Assembly (NCBI GenBank): GCA_002841155.1
Contig: PHEH01000009.1
Span: 121,046 to 185,045 of the forward strand
Direction of reading: 5' to 3'
Length of the DNA stretch: 64,000 nt
From: Alphaproteobacteria bacterium HGW-Alphaproteobacteria-18
GTDB lineage: Bacteria > Pseudomonadota > Alphaproteobacteria > Caulobacterales > Hyphomonadaceae
Shown here: positions 36,013 to 45,537 of the stretch, piece by piece
How positions within the stretch are numbered: the first letter of the stretch is position 1
How the letters are laid out: each line of letters begins with the position of its first letter
Translations under genes and position numbers: made by a program
The notes under the pieces: generated by a model
Database searches by the model: none
Told to the model about the DNA's origin: nothing
Seen by the model: only the letters and a program-made list of their open reading frames with translations

Positions 36013-37287
36013 CTAGTCTACTTCTGCAACAGGCGCAGCTCTCGACACATTGATGCCGGTCACCTGGTTGCGCTGGCGTCGCAGCACATTGAAGCGATAG
36101 CCGTGGAAGACGAAGCTTTGCCCCGGCTCAGGGATGGTCTGGGCCTCGTGGATGACCAGGCCGGCGACCGTGACAGCCTCTTCATCCGGCAGATCCCATC
36201 CGGTTGCCCGGTTGAGATCGCGGATCGGCACCCAGCCATCGACATTGACCGAGCCATCAGCCTGCGGCCGCACGCCCTGAATCTGGACGTCATGCTCGTC
36301 ATGAATGGCGCCAACGATTTCCTCGAGAATGTCTTCCAGCGTGATGAGGCCCTGAAGCTCGCCATACTCGTCGATCACGAGCGCAAAGTGCTGACCGCGC
36401 GCCAGGAACTGGTTGAGCTGTTCCTGCACCGGCGTTGTCTCGGGCACAAACCAGGGTTTGCGCAGGATTGAATCGAGGTCGAGCTTTGAGACGTCCCCGC
36501 CCAGCGGCAGGGCGGCGCGTAGCAGATCCTTGGCATGCAGGATGCCGATGATCTCTTCCTTCTCACCGCGATAGAGCGGCAGGCGCGTATGCGGGCTTGA
36601 GAGGGCCTTCATTATCAGTTGGCGCGGCTCAAGGCTCGCGTCCAGCATGTAGATGTTCTTGCGGTGGATCATCACGTCTTCTACGGTCAGATCTTTCAGA
36701 TCGAGCGCGCCAACGAGGCGGAGATGGTTTTCCTTGTCCACCCCGCCCTCGGCCGCGTGCATATCAATTGCACCCCGGATTTCCTCTTCAGCCGAGAGCG
36801 GGCTTGTCGGCGCGCCGACGCCGATCAGCCTGAGAACTCCGTTCACGATCAACTGGATAAGCTTGATGATCCAGGATGCCGCTTTCACCACAAGTGAAAT
36901 GGGGCCCGCCACGACGAGCGCCACAGAATCCGGCCGCGTGATCGCATAGGTTTTCGGCATCACTTCGGAAAAGATCAGCACAAGAACGGTCATCACGGCT
37001 GTGGCAAGCACAAGCGCCAGGCCGCCCTGCCCGAACAGCGCCGTGAACATGGTGGTGGCCAGAACCGAGGCGAGAATATTGACGACGTTATTACCCAGCA
37101 GGATCGCGCCGATGAAATTCTCCCGGTTTGCAATCAGCTTGTTGACCGTGCGGGCGCGCTTGTCCCCGTCCCGCTCCAGAGCGTGCATCCGGGCGCGGGA
37201 GGCTGCCGTCAGGGCCGTTTCCGATCCTGAGAAGAAAGCAGATATCATCAGAAGGATGACAATGGCAAAGGCATATCCGGCGATCAT
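36013..37287 (-). CDS. DUF21/CBS/CorC-domain membrane protein
   Basis: 424 aa. DUF21 membrane domain with about four helices (1-150; FFSGSETALTAASRARMH at ~18-35 is characteristic), two CBS domains (~195-330; VIDEYGELQGLITLEDILEE), and a C-terminal CorC_HlyC domain. Family members are linked to Mg2+/Co2+ export. It is a paralogue of the protein at 13015-13875, which lacks the DUF21 part. It sits 28 nt after aroB on the same strand and converges on bolA. Confidence 0.92.
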   Translation of the reverse strand: MIAGYAFAIVILLMISAFFSGSETALTAASRARMHALERDGDKRARTVNKLIANRENFIGAILLGNNVVNILASVLATTMFTALFGQGGLALVLATAVMTVLVLIFSEVMPKTYAITRPDSVALVVAGPISLVVKAASWIIKLIQLIVNGVLRLIGVGAPTSPLSAEEEIRGAIDMHAAEGGVDKENHLRLVGALDLKDLTVEDVMIHRKNIYMLDASLEPRQLIMKALSSPHTRLPLYRGEKEEIIGILHAKDLLRAALPLGGDVSKLDLDSILRKPWFVPETTPVQEQLNQFLARGQHFALVIDEYGELQGLITLEDILEEIVGAIHDEHDVQIQGVRPQADGSVNVDGWVPIRDLNRATGWDLPDEEAVTVAGLVIHEAQTIPEPGQSFVFHGYRFNVLRRQRNQVTGINVSRAAPVAEVD

Positions 37288-37315
37288 GGTATGAGCTCAG
37301 TTCCTGTCGGGTGAC

Positions 37316-38437
37316 TTAGGCAAGTTCAGAAGCAAGAAAGCGTTCGACCGAGGCAAGGTCTGCATCAGGATGGACATAAGCCGCGCCAATCCCCCGCGCG
37401 AGGATCAGCGGCACACGGCCGGCACGGGCCTTTTTGTCCTGCTGCATGAGAGCGGCGAGGCGCGGCGCCGTAAAGCGGGCGCGGTCAAATCCATCAAGCG
37501 ATACCGGAAGCCCCGAGGCGCCGAGCACGTCCCTGACCCGCGCCGCGTCTGCGGGCGGGGTAATGCCGCTGGCCGCGCCATAGCGGAAGGCCAGCGCCAT
37601 GCCGAGCGCCACCGCTTCGCCATGCAGCAGATTTTCCCGGTATTCATTGGCCGCCTCGAAGGCGTGGCCGAATGTGTGGCCGAGATTGAGCAGCTGGCGC
37701 ACACCGGTCTCGGTTTCATCTTCGGCCACAATGGCGGCCTTCGCCGCGCACGACCGCGCCACCGCGTAGCGGGCGGCTTCGGGTTCCAGGGCGAGCACTT
37801 TCTGTCCGTTCACGGCCAGCCAGTCAAAGAAGGCGGCATCATTGATCAAGCCGTATTTGACGATTTCGGCATAACCGGCTTTGAGTTCCCGTTCGGGAAG
37901 CGTTGCCAGAAGCGCCGTATCGGCGATCACGAAACGCGGTTGATAAAACGCGCCGATCAGGTTTTTTCCGCGCGGGGTATTCACCGCGGTCTTTCCGCCA
38001 ACGGAGGAGTCGACCTGCGCCAGCAGCGTGGTCGGCACCTGCACGAACCCCATACCGCGCTTCATCAGGCTGGCGGCAAGCCCGCCCATATCCCCGATCA
38101 CGCCGCCGCCAAAGGCGATCAGCGTATCGCCCCGGTCCGCCCCGCCCGCGAGCAACCAGTCGAGCACGCCTTCAAGCTGGGAGAAGGATTTGGTCTTCTC
38201 GCCCGGCGGCAAGCTCAACCAGTCGAGCTGTATGCCGGCGGTTTTCACCGCCGCTTCCAGCGCGCCTCTATGATGGCGCGCGACCGTTTCATCGGTCAGC
38301 ACAAAAGCACGCGGACGTTTCAGCATCAGCGAGAGCCGCGGGCCGAGTTCAGCCAATGCTCCGTGGCCAACAAGAATGTCGTAAGCCCGCGCCCCGAGTT
38401 CGACGCGCACCGTTTCCAGCAGGGAGGTTGTGTTCAT
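37316..38437 (-). CDS. aroB: 3-dehydroquinate synthase
   Basis: 373 aa. Second step of the shikimate pathway: DAHP to 3-dehydroquinate, using NAD+ and a divalent metal. Key segments are [40 protein letters not shown] and the metal-ligand region [13 protein letters not shown]. Its start overlaps the aroK stop by 4 nt, so AroK and AroB are made together, as in many proteobacteria. Confidence 0.97.
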   Translation of the reverse strand: MNTTSLLETVRVELGARAYDILVGHGALAELGPRLSLMLKRPRAFVLTDETVARHHRGALEAAVKTAGIQLDWLSLPPGEKTKSFSQLEGVLDWLLAGGADRGDTLIAFGGGVIGDMGGLAASLMKRGMGFVQVPTTLLAQVDSSVGGKTAVNTPRGKNLIGAFYQPRFVIADTALLATLPERELKAGYAEIVKYGLINDAAFFDWLAVNGQKVLALEPEAARYAVARSCAAKAAIVAEDETETGVRQLLNLGHTFGHAFEAANEYRENLLHGEAVALGMALAFRYGAASGITPPADAARVRDVLGASGLPVSLDGFDRARFTAPRLAALMQQDKKARAGRVPLILARGIGAAYVHPDADLASVERFLASELA

Positions 38438-38994
38438 GAGGGTGTCCAGGTCTGAAGGGCTTTCAGGATCGCATTGACCGTTTGGGTGTGCGGACCGTCC
38501 TTGGAGTGGACGACCAGATCGGCCTGCGAATAGAAGGGCTCCCGGTCCAGGGCGAGGCTGGAGAGGTGGTCCTTGGCGTCGGCGCGTTTGAGGAGCGGGC
38601 GCGTGTCGCGCTTCTGGACGCGCCGCCAGAGTGTTTCGATGTCGGCATTCAGCCAGACCGTGATCGCCCGTTCGCGCAGGATGGCGCGCGTGTCGGCGTC
38701 GAGATAGGCCCCGCCCCCGGTCGCCAGCACGTGCGGGGACAGATCCAGCAGGCGGCGGATCACCTGTTTTTCGCCCCGGCGAAAATCGGCCTCGCCATGT
38801 TTTGCAAAAATGTCGGATATCGAGAGACCCGCCGCTTTCTCGATTTCATGATCACTGTCATAGAAATCCCGGCCGAGTTTCTCGGCAAGGCGGCGCCCAA
38901 CAGTCGATTTTCCTGCGCCCATGAGCCCGACAAGCGCAATCGTGCGGCCCTCGAAGGGCAGCGGCGTACTTGATGGCTCAGGATCGGACGGCAT
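38434..38994 (-). CDS. aroK: Shikimate kinase
   Basis: 186 aa. Phosphorylates shikimate with ATP. Walker A is GLMGAGKST (23-31); DSDHEIE near 46-52 holds the shikimate-binding Asp; the GGGAYLD segment and the RPLL lid follow. It is the first gene of aroK-aroB and is divergent from the small membrane peptide and xerD. Confidence 0.96.
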   Translation of the reverse strand: MPSDPEPSSTPLPFEGRTIALVGLMGAGKSTVGRRLAEKLGRDFYDSDHEIEKAAGLSISDIFAKHGEADFRRGEKQVIRRLLDLSPHVLATGGGAYLDADTRAILRERAITVWLNADIETLWRRVQKRDTRPLLKRADAKDHLSSLALDREPFYSQADLVVHSKDGPHTQTVNAILKALQTWTPS

Positions 38995-39099
38995 GTGTTC
39001 TTATTACCCGGCGTTGCGCAGATGTCCTAGGGGTGCCACATAGGCGGCGCAATCGGCAGGCAGATTCGCCCTGCCACACTTGCTTGCGGGACCGTTTCT

Positions 39100-39237
39100 A
39101 TGCGCAAATACCTTATCCTCCTCGTCATTCTCGCTATCGCGGTCATCGGGGCCATGTGGTGGCTTGGTCAGCGTGCCGTCAAGAACGCACCTCCCGAAGG
39201 TGAAATCCGCATACCCGTCGAAGGCGCCCTCGAATAG
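39100..39237 (+). CDS. 45-aa single-pass membrane peptide
   Basis: An ATG at 39100 opens a 45-codon frame. After MRK comes a strong hydrophobic helix at ~4-23 (YLILLVILAIAVIGAMWWLG), then a short hydrophilic tail ending in PPEGEIRIPVEGALE. The N-terminal charge pattern predicts one membrane helix with the tail outside, or an uncleaved signal anchor. It lies between divergent aroK and xerD, 42 nt before xerD on the same strand. I do not recognise a family; coding is supported by the signal-anchor layout and GC-rich third positions. Confidence 0.65.
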   Translation: MRKYLILLVILAIAVIGAMWWLGQRAVKNAPPEGEIRIPVEGALE

Positions 39238-39279
39238 GGTAGAAACGCCCCCTTAACCGCGTTTCCCTAGCGTTTGCGG

Positions 39280-40209
39280 ATGGATGACCGTTCGCGCATT
39301 GGCGCTTTTCTCGAAATGATGTCGGCTGAGCGGGGCGCAAGCCCCAATACGCTCGATGCCTATGGGCGCGACCTGCTGGATGCGTCCGAGTATTGCGGGA
39401 TGCGTCTCGTAACCGCCTCGTCCAGCGATCTTTCGGGCTGGCTGGCTGACCTGGCGGCGCGCGGCATGGCTCCCTCGACCCAGGCAAGGAAACTGTCTGC
39501 GGTGCGGCGCTTCTTCCGCTTTCTCTTCCAGGAGGGTGACCGGAAGGACGACCCCACAGCCCGCCTCGACGGCCCCTCCCCAGAGCGGGAGGTGCCCGAT
39601 GTGCTCTCACGAGAGGAAGTTTCCCGGCTGATTGAGGCCTGCGGAACAGACAGGCGCCTGAAATGCCTTGTGGAGCTGCTCTATGGCGCAGGCCTGCGCG
39701 CCTCAGAGCTGGTGACCTTGCGTGTGGGCAACCTGCCCCGCCGCAAGGCCGGGCAATGGATGAGCGCCGACATCATCATTCGCGGCAAGGGCGGCAAGGA
39801 TAGGCTCTGCCCGTTAGGCCGGGCCGCACTGATTGCGCTAGCAGACTGGCTCGATGTTCGTGAGGAGAGCCTTCCAGATAACCCCCTGATGCGCAGCAGG
39901 CAGGAAGGATTTGTGTTCCCGTCGCGCGGCAAGGAAGGTCATCTTACCCGCCGGAGACTTGGGCAGATGCTGGAAGACCTCGCTGGAAAGGCAGGCCTGC
40001 GCACGGAACGGGTCTATCCGCACGCGCTGCGGCACGCCTATGCCACCCATCTGCTTCAGGGCGGTGCGGACCTCCGGGTTGTACAGACCCTTCTGGGCCA
40101 TGCCGATATTGCGACAACGCAGATCTACACCCACGTCCTGACAGACGAGCTTGCCGAGCTTCTGGAGACGGCCCATCCGATGGCAACCGCGCCCGGCGCC
40201 CGGCGCTGA
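39280..40209 (+). CDS. xerD: Tyrosine recombinase XerD
   Basis: 309 aa. With XerC it resolves chromosome dimers at dif under FtsK control. The SAM-like N-terminal domain spans 1-100, the catalytic domain ~105-300. Catalytic residues are readable: Arg140 (GAGLRASELVTL), Lys172 in the beta-hairpin, His248 and Arg251 (HALRHAYATHLL), His274 (LLGHADIATTQIYTHV) and Tyr283. The start at 39280 is preferred over an upstream TTG; the ribosome-binding site is weak. A location beside aroK is conserved in alphaproteobacteria, so this is the housekeeping enzyme, not a mobile integrase. Confidence 0.94.
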   Translation: MDDRSRIGAFLEMMSAERGASPNTLDAYGRDLLDASEYCGMRLVTASSSDLSGWLADLAARGMAPSTQARKLSAVRRFFRFLFQEGDRKDDPTARLDGPSPEREVPDVLSREEVSRLIEACGTDRRLKCLVELLYGAGLRASELVTLRVGNLPRRKAGQWMSADIIIRGKGGKDRLCPLGRAALIALADWLDVREESLPDNPLMRSRQEGFVFPSRGKEGHLTRRRLGQMLEDLAGKAGLRTERVYPHALRHAYATHLLQGGADLRVVQTLLGHADIATTQIYTHVLTDELAELLETAHPMATAPGARR

Positions 40210-40213
40210 AGCG

Positions 40214-40384
40214 TCAGGCGATCGCCGAACCGCGCGTGTTGACCCAGAAGGCGTGAATCACGCCCGGCAGCCAACCGATCAGCGTCAACAGCACGTTCAG
40301 CAGGAATTGCAGGCCAAGGCCTTCCTTCAGCAGCACCGAGACAGGCGGCAGAAATATCGTAAGCAGGATCATGACCAGCGACAT
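40214..40384 (-). CDS. Pmp3/YqaE-family membrane peptide
   Basis: 56 aa from the ATG at 40384 (AAAGG upstream). Two hydrophobic helices, with the family signature LPPVSVLLKEGLG followed by LLTLIGWLPGVIHAFWV. Pmp3-like peptides are stress-linked membrane proteins affecting membrane potential; the bacterial role is unclear. Convergent with xerD, 4 nt apart. Confidence 0.92.
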   Translation of the reverse strand: MSLVMILLTIFLPPVSVLLKEGLGLQFLLNVLLTLIGWLPGVIHAFWVNTRGSAIA

Positions 40385-40509
40385 GGGAATACCTTTCGTG
40401 TTTTCTGTGGGCATCAACGCGCAAGGCTGGCGGGCGTTCCGTCACAGGCAGGCGGTTTGACGCGCCGCAGCATGGGCCCTAATCCTTGGCGCGCAAAAGG
40501 GAGCCACCA

Positions 40510-41565
40510 ATGAGCCAGAAAACGCCGCGCAGTTTTTTCAAGCCTCTGTCGATCGGCGCGCCGGAGCCCTATCGCGAACTCCCGGTCAAACTGGAGCGGA
40601 TGATCCATTTTGTGCCGCCCCATCTGGACAAAGTGCGCGCCAAGGTGCCGGAAATGGCGCCAACGGTCGACGTGATCCTGGCCAATCTGGAAGATGCCAT
40701 CCCGGCCGACGCCAAGGACGCGGCCCGCGCCGGCGCTATCGAGATGGCGAACATGTATGACTGGCAGGGCAAGGGCACCGGCTTCTGGAGCCGCGTGAAC
40801 TGCCTGAACTCCCCCTGGTTTCAGAATGATGTGTCCGAACTGGTCCTCAAGGCGGGCCATCAGCTGGACGTGATCATGCTGCCCAAGGTCGAAGGGCCAT
40901 GGGACATCCACTTTGCCGATCAATATGTGGCGCAGCTCGAAGCAAAAGCCGGCCTGACGCGCCCAATCCTCTTTCACGCTATCCTGGAAACGGCCGAGGG
41001 CGTTGCCCGCGTCGAGGAGATTGCCCTCGCCTCCCCCCGTATGCAGGGGATCAGCCTTGGCCCGGCAGACCTTGCCGCCAGCCGCAAGATGAAAACCACC
41101 CGCGTCGGCGGTGGCCACCCCTTCTACCGCGTGATTGAAGACCCCAAGGAAGATGGCATCGCCCGGATGAGCGCCCAGCAGGACCCATGGCACTACACCA
41201 TCGCCCGCCTGGTGGATGCCTGCCGGATGGCCGGGATCAACGCCTTCTACGGCCCCTTCGGCGATATCGGCGATCTGGAAGCCTGCGAGCAGCAGTTCCG
41301 CAACGCCTTCCTGCTCGGCTGCGCGGGCACCTGGAGCCTGCACCCCAGCCAGATCGCGGTGGCTAAGCGCGTCTTCAGCCCCGATCCGGACGAGGTGAAG
41401 TTTGCCCGCAAGATCCTCGCCGCCATGCCCGATGGCTCCGGCGTTGCGATGATCGACGGCAAGATGCAGGACGACGCCACCTGGAAACAGGCCAAGGTGA
41501 TCTCCGATCTGGCTGATCTGGTGGCTTCGAAAGATCCCGATCTTGCCGCCGCTTATGCAGGCTGA
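40510..41565 (+). CDS. HpcH/HpaI-type CoA lyase, malyl-CoA lyase-like
   Basis: 351 aa from the ATG at 40510 with AAGGGAG 7 nt upstream. A TIM-barrel CitE/malyl-CoA lyase family enzyme: [13 protein letters not shown] near 54-66 carries the metal-binding acid, [12 protein letters not shown] and [13 protein letters not shown] line the site, and [10 protein letters not shown] is typical of malyl-CoA/beta-methylmalyl-CoA lyases. It would cleave a malyl-type CoA thioester to glyoxylate and acyl-CoA, or the reverse. No ethylmalonyl-CoA genes are adjacent, so the pathway is uncertain. Confidence 0.85.
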   Translation: MSQKTPRSFFKPLSIGAPEPYRELPVKLERMIHFVPPHLDKVRAKVPEMAPTVDVILANLEDAIPADAKDAARAGAIEMANMYDWQGKGTGFWSRVNCLNSPWFQNDVSELVLKAGHQLDVIMLPKVEGPWDIHFADQYVAQLEAKAGLTRPILFHAILETAEGVARVEEIALASPRMQGISLGPADLAASRKMKTTRVGGGHPFYRVIEDPKEDGIARMSAQQDPWHYTIARLVDACRMAGINAFYGPFGDIGDLEACEQQFRNAFLLGCAGTWSLHPSQIAVAKRVFSPDPDEVKFARKILAAMPDGSGVAMIDGKMQDDATWKQAKVISDLADLVASKDPDLAAAYAG

Positions 41566-41652
41566 ATTGCCCCTCGCCAAACGCGGCAGAGACGCATAGC
41601 TTCACCCTGACAATCCCTGCCCAGACGGGTCAGGAACGGATAGGAGCATGCC

Positions 41653-42081
41653 ATGGTGAGGACACTCGCGGGACTTTTCGGGACAATCCTGGTCATTTCA
41701 GGACACGCCCAGGCCGATGAAGTCTGGACGACGCCCGTGGGCGAGATCGTCTATGAGGCCGACCTTGAGACGGGTGAAGCGGTCCTCTCCTTCCCGGGCG
41801 AGAGCGGCGAGCGCCTGCTCGGGATCTTTCCAGGCCTGGCGGGGGTCAGTGAGGGACGCGGCTACTTTGCCGGCATCTGGATTGATCCCGATGCTGCCAT
41901 CGAAGGCCCCTGCCCCGGCGCGATGGCCGACCCGGTGAATGGCGGAACGAGCTATAGCTGGGGCCGGATGGACCTGATCTTCACCAAGCCGGACTTTCCG
42001 GCTGGTTTCGTCGTTGTAAAGGGGGACTGTTTCGACCCCCCGACAGACTATCTGATCGCCGAACCGGTGGTGGGAGAGTAG
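41653..42081 (+). CDS. Secreted protein of unknown function
   Basis: 142 aa. A signal peptide ends near AQA-DE (residue ~22). The mature part is beta-rich and acidic (IVYEADLETGEAVLSFPG), with two Cys near 86 and 124 that could form a disulphide. No family recognised. AGGAG lies upstream of the ATG. It is followed after 4 nt by a SnoaL-like gene and then a GNAT gene, so the three are probably cotranscribed. Confidence 0.75.
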   Translation: MVRTLAGLFGTILVISGHAQADEVWTTPVGEIVYEADLETGEAVLSFPGESGERLLGIFPGLAGVSEGRGYFAGIWIDPDAAIEGPCPGAMADPVNGGTSYSWGRMDLIFTKPDFPAGFVVVKGDCFDPPTDYLIAEPVVGE

Positions 42082-42085
42082 CGCG

Positions 42086-42520
42086 ATGGCGGGTTCCGGT
42101 CACACGATCGCCCTTAGCGGCTGGTCTCCCAACACGCAGGCCTGGTTGGACTGGATGCTGACCGACCATTCTGCGCAGGGCCTCGCGAAGATCCTCGCCG
42201 AGGACGTCGTCTTCAAAAGCCCGGTCGTTCACACCCCCCAGGAGGGCAAGGCCATCACCATGGCCTATCTGCTGGCGGCCGGTGAGACGCTCGGCAATGA
42301 CAGCTTTCGCTATACGCGCATGTTCGATTGCGCCGACAAGGCCGTGTTGGAATTCGAGACCCTGATGGACGGCGTCCTCGTCAACGGCGTCGACATGATC
42401 GAATGGAACACAGACGGCCAGATCATTGATTTCAAGGTAATGGTCCGCCCGCTGAAGGCCATCCAGACCGTGCACGCCGCAATGGGCGCCATGCTGGCCA
42501 AGATGAAGGCGGGTGCATGA
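42086..42520 (+). CDS. SnoaL/NTF2-like fold protein
   Basis: 144 aa. The cone-shaped NTF2-like fold is suggested by the order helix (WLDWMLTDHSAQGLAKILAE), DVVFKSPVVHTPQEGKAI, and strands VLEFETLMDGVLVNGVDMIE and IIDFKVMVRPLKAI. Such proteins are small isomerases, cyclases or ligand binders; the activity is not readable. Its stop overlaps the GNAT start by 4 nt. Confidence 0.8.
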   Translation: MAGSGHTIALSGWSPNTQAWLDWMLTDHSAQGLAKILAEDVVFKSPVVHTPQEGKAITMAYLLAAGETLGNDSFRYTRMFDCADKAVLEFETLMDGVLVNGVDMIEWNTDGQIIDFKVMVRPLKAIQTVHAAMGAMLAKMKAGA

Positions 42521-43035
42521 AGGCGCCAATAATTGAAACCGAGCGCCTGATCCTGCGCGGGGCGGAGCCGCGGGATATCGACTCGGCCGCAGCCATGTGG
42601 GGCAGCGAAGAGGTCACCCGCTTCATCGGCGGCAAACCCCGCTCGCGCCAGGACGCATGGTTTGCCTTGCTCCGCGGGGTGGGTCTCTGGGAAATGAAAG
42701 GCTTTGGCTACTGGGTCGTGACCGACAAGGCGACCGGCGACTTCCTCGGCGAAGCGGGCTTTGCCGATTTCGAGCGTGGCCTGCCCAAAGAGCTGATCCA
42801 TGGCCCGGAAGCGGGCTGGGCCTTCGGACCGCAGACCTGGGGCAAGGGCCTTGCCACCGAAGCGGTCAGCGCCATGCATGCCTGGCTGGACGCGCATGTC
42901 TCCACCTCAAGCTGCTGTGTCATTGATCCGGGCAATCTTGGCTCGCGCAAGGTGGCGGAAAAGATAGGCTACCGGCATACCGGCGAGACGCTGCTCGCGG
43001 GCCTGCCCGTCAACACCTACCGGCGCGGAACCTGA
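42517..43035 (+). CDS. GNAT acetyltransferase, RimJ/RimL type
   Basis: 172 aa. The N-terminal TERLILRGAEPRDIDSAAAM is the RimL-like entry motif; the acetyl-CoA loop region is FGPQTWGKGLATEAVSAMHA near 108-127, and NLGSRKVAEKIGYRHTG near 142-158 follows. It transfers an acetyl group to an amine, a protein N-terminus or a small molecule; the target is unknown. Its end overlaps the convergent EAL gene by 19 nt. Confidence 0.92.
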   Translation: MKAPIIETERLILRGAEPRDIDSAAAMWGSEEVTRFIGGKPRSRQDAWFALLRGVGLWEMKGFGYWVVTDKATGDFLGEAGFADFERGLPKELIHGPEAGWAFGPQTWGKGLATEAVSAMHAWLDAHVSTSSCCVIDPGNLGSRKVAEKIGYRHTGETLLAGLPVNTYRRGT

Positions 43036-44801
43036 TAGGCTTCCGGGCTGCCGGTCTCGTCATTGGCGCCCAGCGGTTTCCAGGCGCGCAGAAGTTCCAG
43101 GAAAGCCTGATCCGGAAGGCCGGGGCTGTAGAGGAAACCCTGCGCCATGGTGCAGCCGCGCCGCCGCAGGAAGTCGGCCTGCTTGGTTGTCTCGACGCCC
43201 TCGGCCACCGTTTTAAGCCCAAGCGTTTCGGCCATGGCGAGGATCATCTCGACGATCGCGGGCGCCTGACGGTCTGTCTCCAGCGCGGAAACGAATTGCC
43301 GGTCGATCTTGAACACATCAAACGGCAGCTGGGTCAGCGTGGCGAGGTTTGAGTGGCCGGTGCCAAAGTCATCAATGGCGAGTTTGGTGCCCATCGCGCG
43401 CAGCGGCGAGATGAACTCGGCCACACGCGCGGGGTCTGACACCGCCATGCTCTCGGTGATCTCCAGCTCCAGCCGGCGGGGATGAAGCCCGGAGCGGCGC
43501 AGCGCGCTCATGACGGTTTCTGTCAGGTCGTTGCGCTGAAACTGGCTGGGCGAGACGTTGACGGCAACCGTCACGTCATGGCCTTCGAGTTCCCATGTGC
43601 GGGCCGCTTCACAGGCCGCTTCCAGAATCTGTTTACCGATCTCCTCGATCAGGCCAGCTTCCTCCGCCACCGGAATAAAGGCGGCCGGCGAGATGAGCTT
43701 GCCATTCGAGCGCCGCCAGCGGGCGAGCGCCTCGGCGCCCACGATGCGGCCCGTGGCAAATTCGATCTTCGGCTGGAACACCGCCTTGAATTCGCGGTTT
43801 TCCACCGCGTCGCGCAGCTCTGCTTCAAACCGGTAGCGGCCTTGCACGATGCGCGTCAGGCGCGGGGTGAAGAAGCGGAAGCCCGACTGGGATTCGTTCC
43901 GCACAAGACGCAAGGCAAGCTTGGCGTTCTGCATCAGCTTCTGAGGCGAATCGGCGTCTTCCGGCGCCATCACGATGCCGCCTGACAGCGACATTGTGAA
44001 CGGGCGGCCAAGAACCGTGAAGGGCTCGTTGAACGCGTTGCGGATGGCACGGGCGATGGCAATGACATGCTCACGGCTGCCGGCATTGGGCATGAACAGG
44101 GTGAACTGATCGGCCGTAAGCGCCGCCAGCATCGAGCCGCGCAGGGCCGACGCCGAAGGATCAGGCACATCGCTCAGTGCTTTGGAGATGCGCTGGGCGG
44201 CAGCGTGGATCATCATCTCGCCATTTCCCGAACCCACCTGCTCTACCAGATGCGCAAACCGGTCGATGTCCAGGAGGATGAAAGCGGCGGGGCGCTCGAA
44301 ACTGGCCAGTGGCAGGGTGTCGAAAATGCGTTTTTCAGCGGCGACGGCATTGGGAAGGCCGGTGCGGCTGTCACGATAGGCAATCTTGCGGAGATGTTCG
44401 TTCTCCCGCCTCAGCTTGCGCACGGTACGCGTTGTTGCCACACGCAGGCGGCGCAGCTCGGGGAATTGCAGCGAATAGAGGTCGGCATCGGCATCACCGC
44501 GCGTCGACATCATGTAGTTGGTAAACCGGAGGAACACGCCCTGTAGCGGCCGCGCCAGCATGTAACAGACTGACGCAGAAATGCTGATCGTTCCCAGCAA
44601 CATGGCGCAGATCACGGGCAGAGGAACAGAGAATCTTATCGGGGCATTCTCTCCGGCCGTGCGGAAAGTCACCTCTATGGCGACGATCACGATGAACAGG
44701 AAAACGGATAAAAGCCCGCCTGCAATCGCGGCGAATGCCGGAATGGAAAGGCTGCCGGTCAACCGGCCGATGAGGGTTCCCTGTTTCAATCCATTGCCCA
44801 C
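43017..44801 (-). CDS. Membrane EAL phosphodiesterase with a degenerate GGDEF domain
   Basis: 594 aa. Two membrane helices (~15-40, ~60-85) and a linker helix precede a GGDEF domain (~140-310) and an EAL domain (~325-575). The GGDEF site reads TADQF instead of GGDEF, so cyclase activity is unlikely. The EAL domain keeps EALARW and DDFGTGHSNL, so it should hydrolyse cyclic di-GMP. The N-terminal segments probably sense a membrane or periplasmic signal. Convergent with the GNAT gene and divergent from hisB. Confidence 0.93.
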   Translation of the reverse strand: MGNGLKQGTLIGRLTGSLSIPAFAAIAGGLLSVFLFIVIVAIEVTFRTAGENAPIRFSVPLPVICAMLLGTISISASVCYMLARPLQGVFLRFTNYMMSTRGDADADLYSLQFPELRRLRVATTRTVRKLRRENEHLRKIAYRDSRTGLPNAVAAEKRIFDTLPLASFERPAAFILLDIDRFAHLVEQVGSGNGEMMIHAAAQRISKALSDVPDPSASALRGSMLAALTADQFTLFMPNAGSREHVIAIARAIRNAFNEPFTVLGRPFTMSLSGGIVMAPEDADSPQKLMQNAKLALRLVRNESQSGFRFFTPRLTRIVQGRYRFEAELRDAVENREFKAVFQPKIEFATGRIVGAEALARWRRSNGKLISPAAFIPVAEEAGLIEEIGKQILEAACEAARTWELEGHDVTVAVNVSPSQFQRNDLTETVMSALRRSGLHPRRLELEITESMAVSDPARVAEFISPLRAMGTKLAIDDFGTGHSNLATLTQLPFDVFKIDRQFVSALETDRQAPAIVEMILAMAETLGLKTVAEGVETTKQADFLRRRGCTMAQGFLYSPGLPDQAFLELLRAWKPLGANDETGSPEAYQVPRR

Positions 44802-44910
44802 TCAGGTGCCCAGCTAAGTAATTCCCGCAGAAACTGCGCTATAGATGTTTAGGAATCCGTGAACACAGATGCGCTAGCTGTGGCGCTCCCGGCAGTTTAT
44901 ATGGCCTCAC

Positions 44911-45507
44911 ATGACCCAGACCCGCACCGCAGACGTGACCCGCTCCACAAAGGAAACCGAAATCTCGGTTTCTGTTAACCTTGATGGCACCGGCAAAGCC
45001 GACATCGAGACCGGAATCGGCTTTTTCGATCACATGCTCGACAGCCTGGCGCGCCACTCGCTGATCGACCTGAAAGTGCGCTGCAAGGGCGACACCCATA
45101 TCGACTTCCACCACTCGGTGGAGGACACCGGCATCGTCATCGGCCAGGCCATTGCCAAAGCCCTGGGCGATTTTGGCGGCATCACCCGCTTTGGCCATGC
45201 CTATATCCCGATGGACGAAACGCTGACGCGCGCCTCCATTGACCTGTGCAAGCGCCCCTACCTGATCTGGAAGGTAACGTTCCAGCGCGACAAGATCGGC
45301 GAGATGGATACCGAACTCTTCAAGGAGTTCTTCCATGCCCTGGCCGGCAATGGCGGCATGTGCCTACATGTCGAGAACATCTATGGCGAGAACAACCACC
45401 ACATTGCCGAAAGCTGCTTCAAGGCGACCGCCCGGGCCCTGCGCACGGCGATCACGGTGGACCCGCGCCTCGGCGGCAAACCGGCCAGCACCAAGGGCAG
45501 CTTGTAA
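44911..45507 (+). CDS. hisB: Imidazoleglycerol-phosphate dehydratase
   Basis: 198 aa, monofunctional form without the phosphatase domain. Sixth step of histidine synthesis: IGP to imidazole acetol phosphate. Metal-ligand motifs: [14 protein letters not shown] near 36-49, [15 protein letters not shown] near 60-74, and the mirrored C-terminal set [14 protein letters not shown] and GENNHHIAE. First gene of hisB-hisH-hisA-(cargo)-hisF-hisE. No strong ribosome-binding site is visible before the ATG. Confidence 0.97.
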   Translation: MTQTRTADVTRSTKETEISVSVNLDGTGKADIETGIGFFDHMLDSLARHSLIDLKVRCKGDTHIDFHHSVEDTGIVIGQAIAKALGDFGGITRFGHAYIPMDETLTRASIDLCKRPYLIWKVTFQRDKIGEMDTELFKEFFHALAGNGGMCLHVENIYGENNHHIAESCFKATARALRTAITVDPRLGGKPASTKGSL

Positions 45508-45537
45508 GCCTCCCCTCCCCCCGCTAAGAGCGCGGCC

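Noticed and set aside
39280-40209. Phage or island integrase marking a mobile element
   Set aside because: XerD-type length and motifs and the conserved position next to aroK point to the housekeeping recombinase; no island genes or att sites adjoin it.
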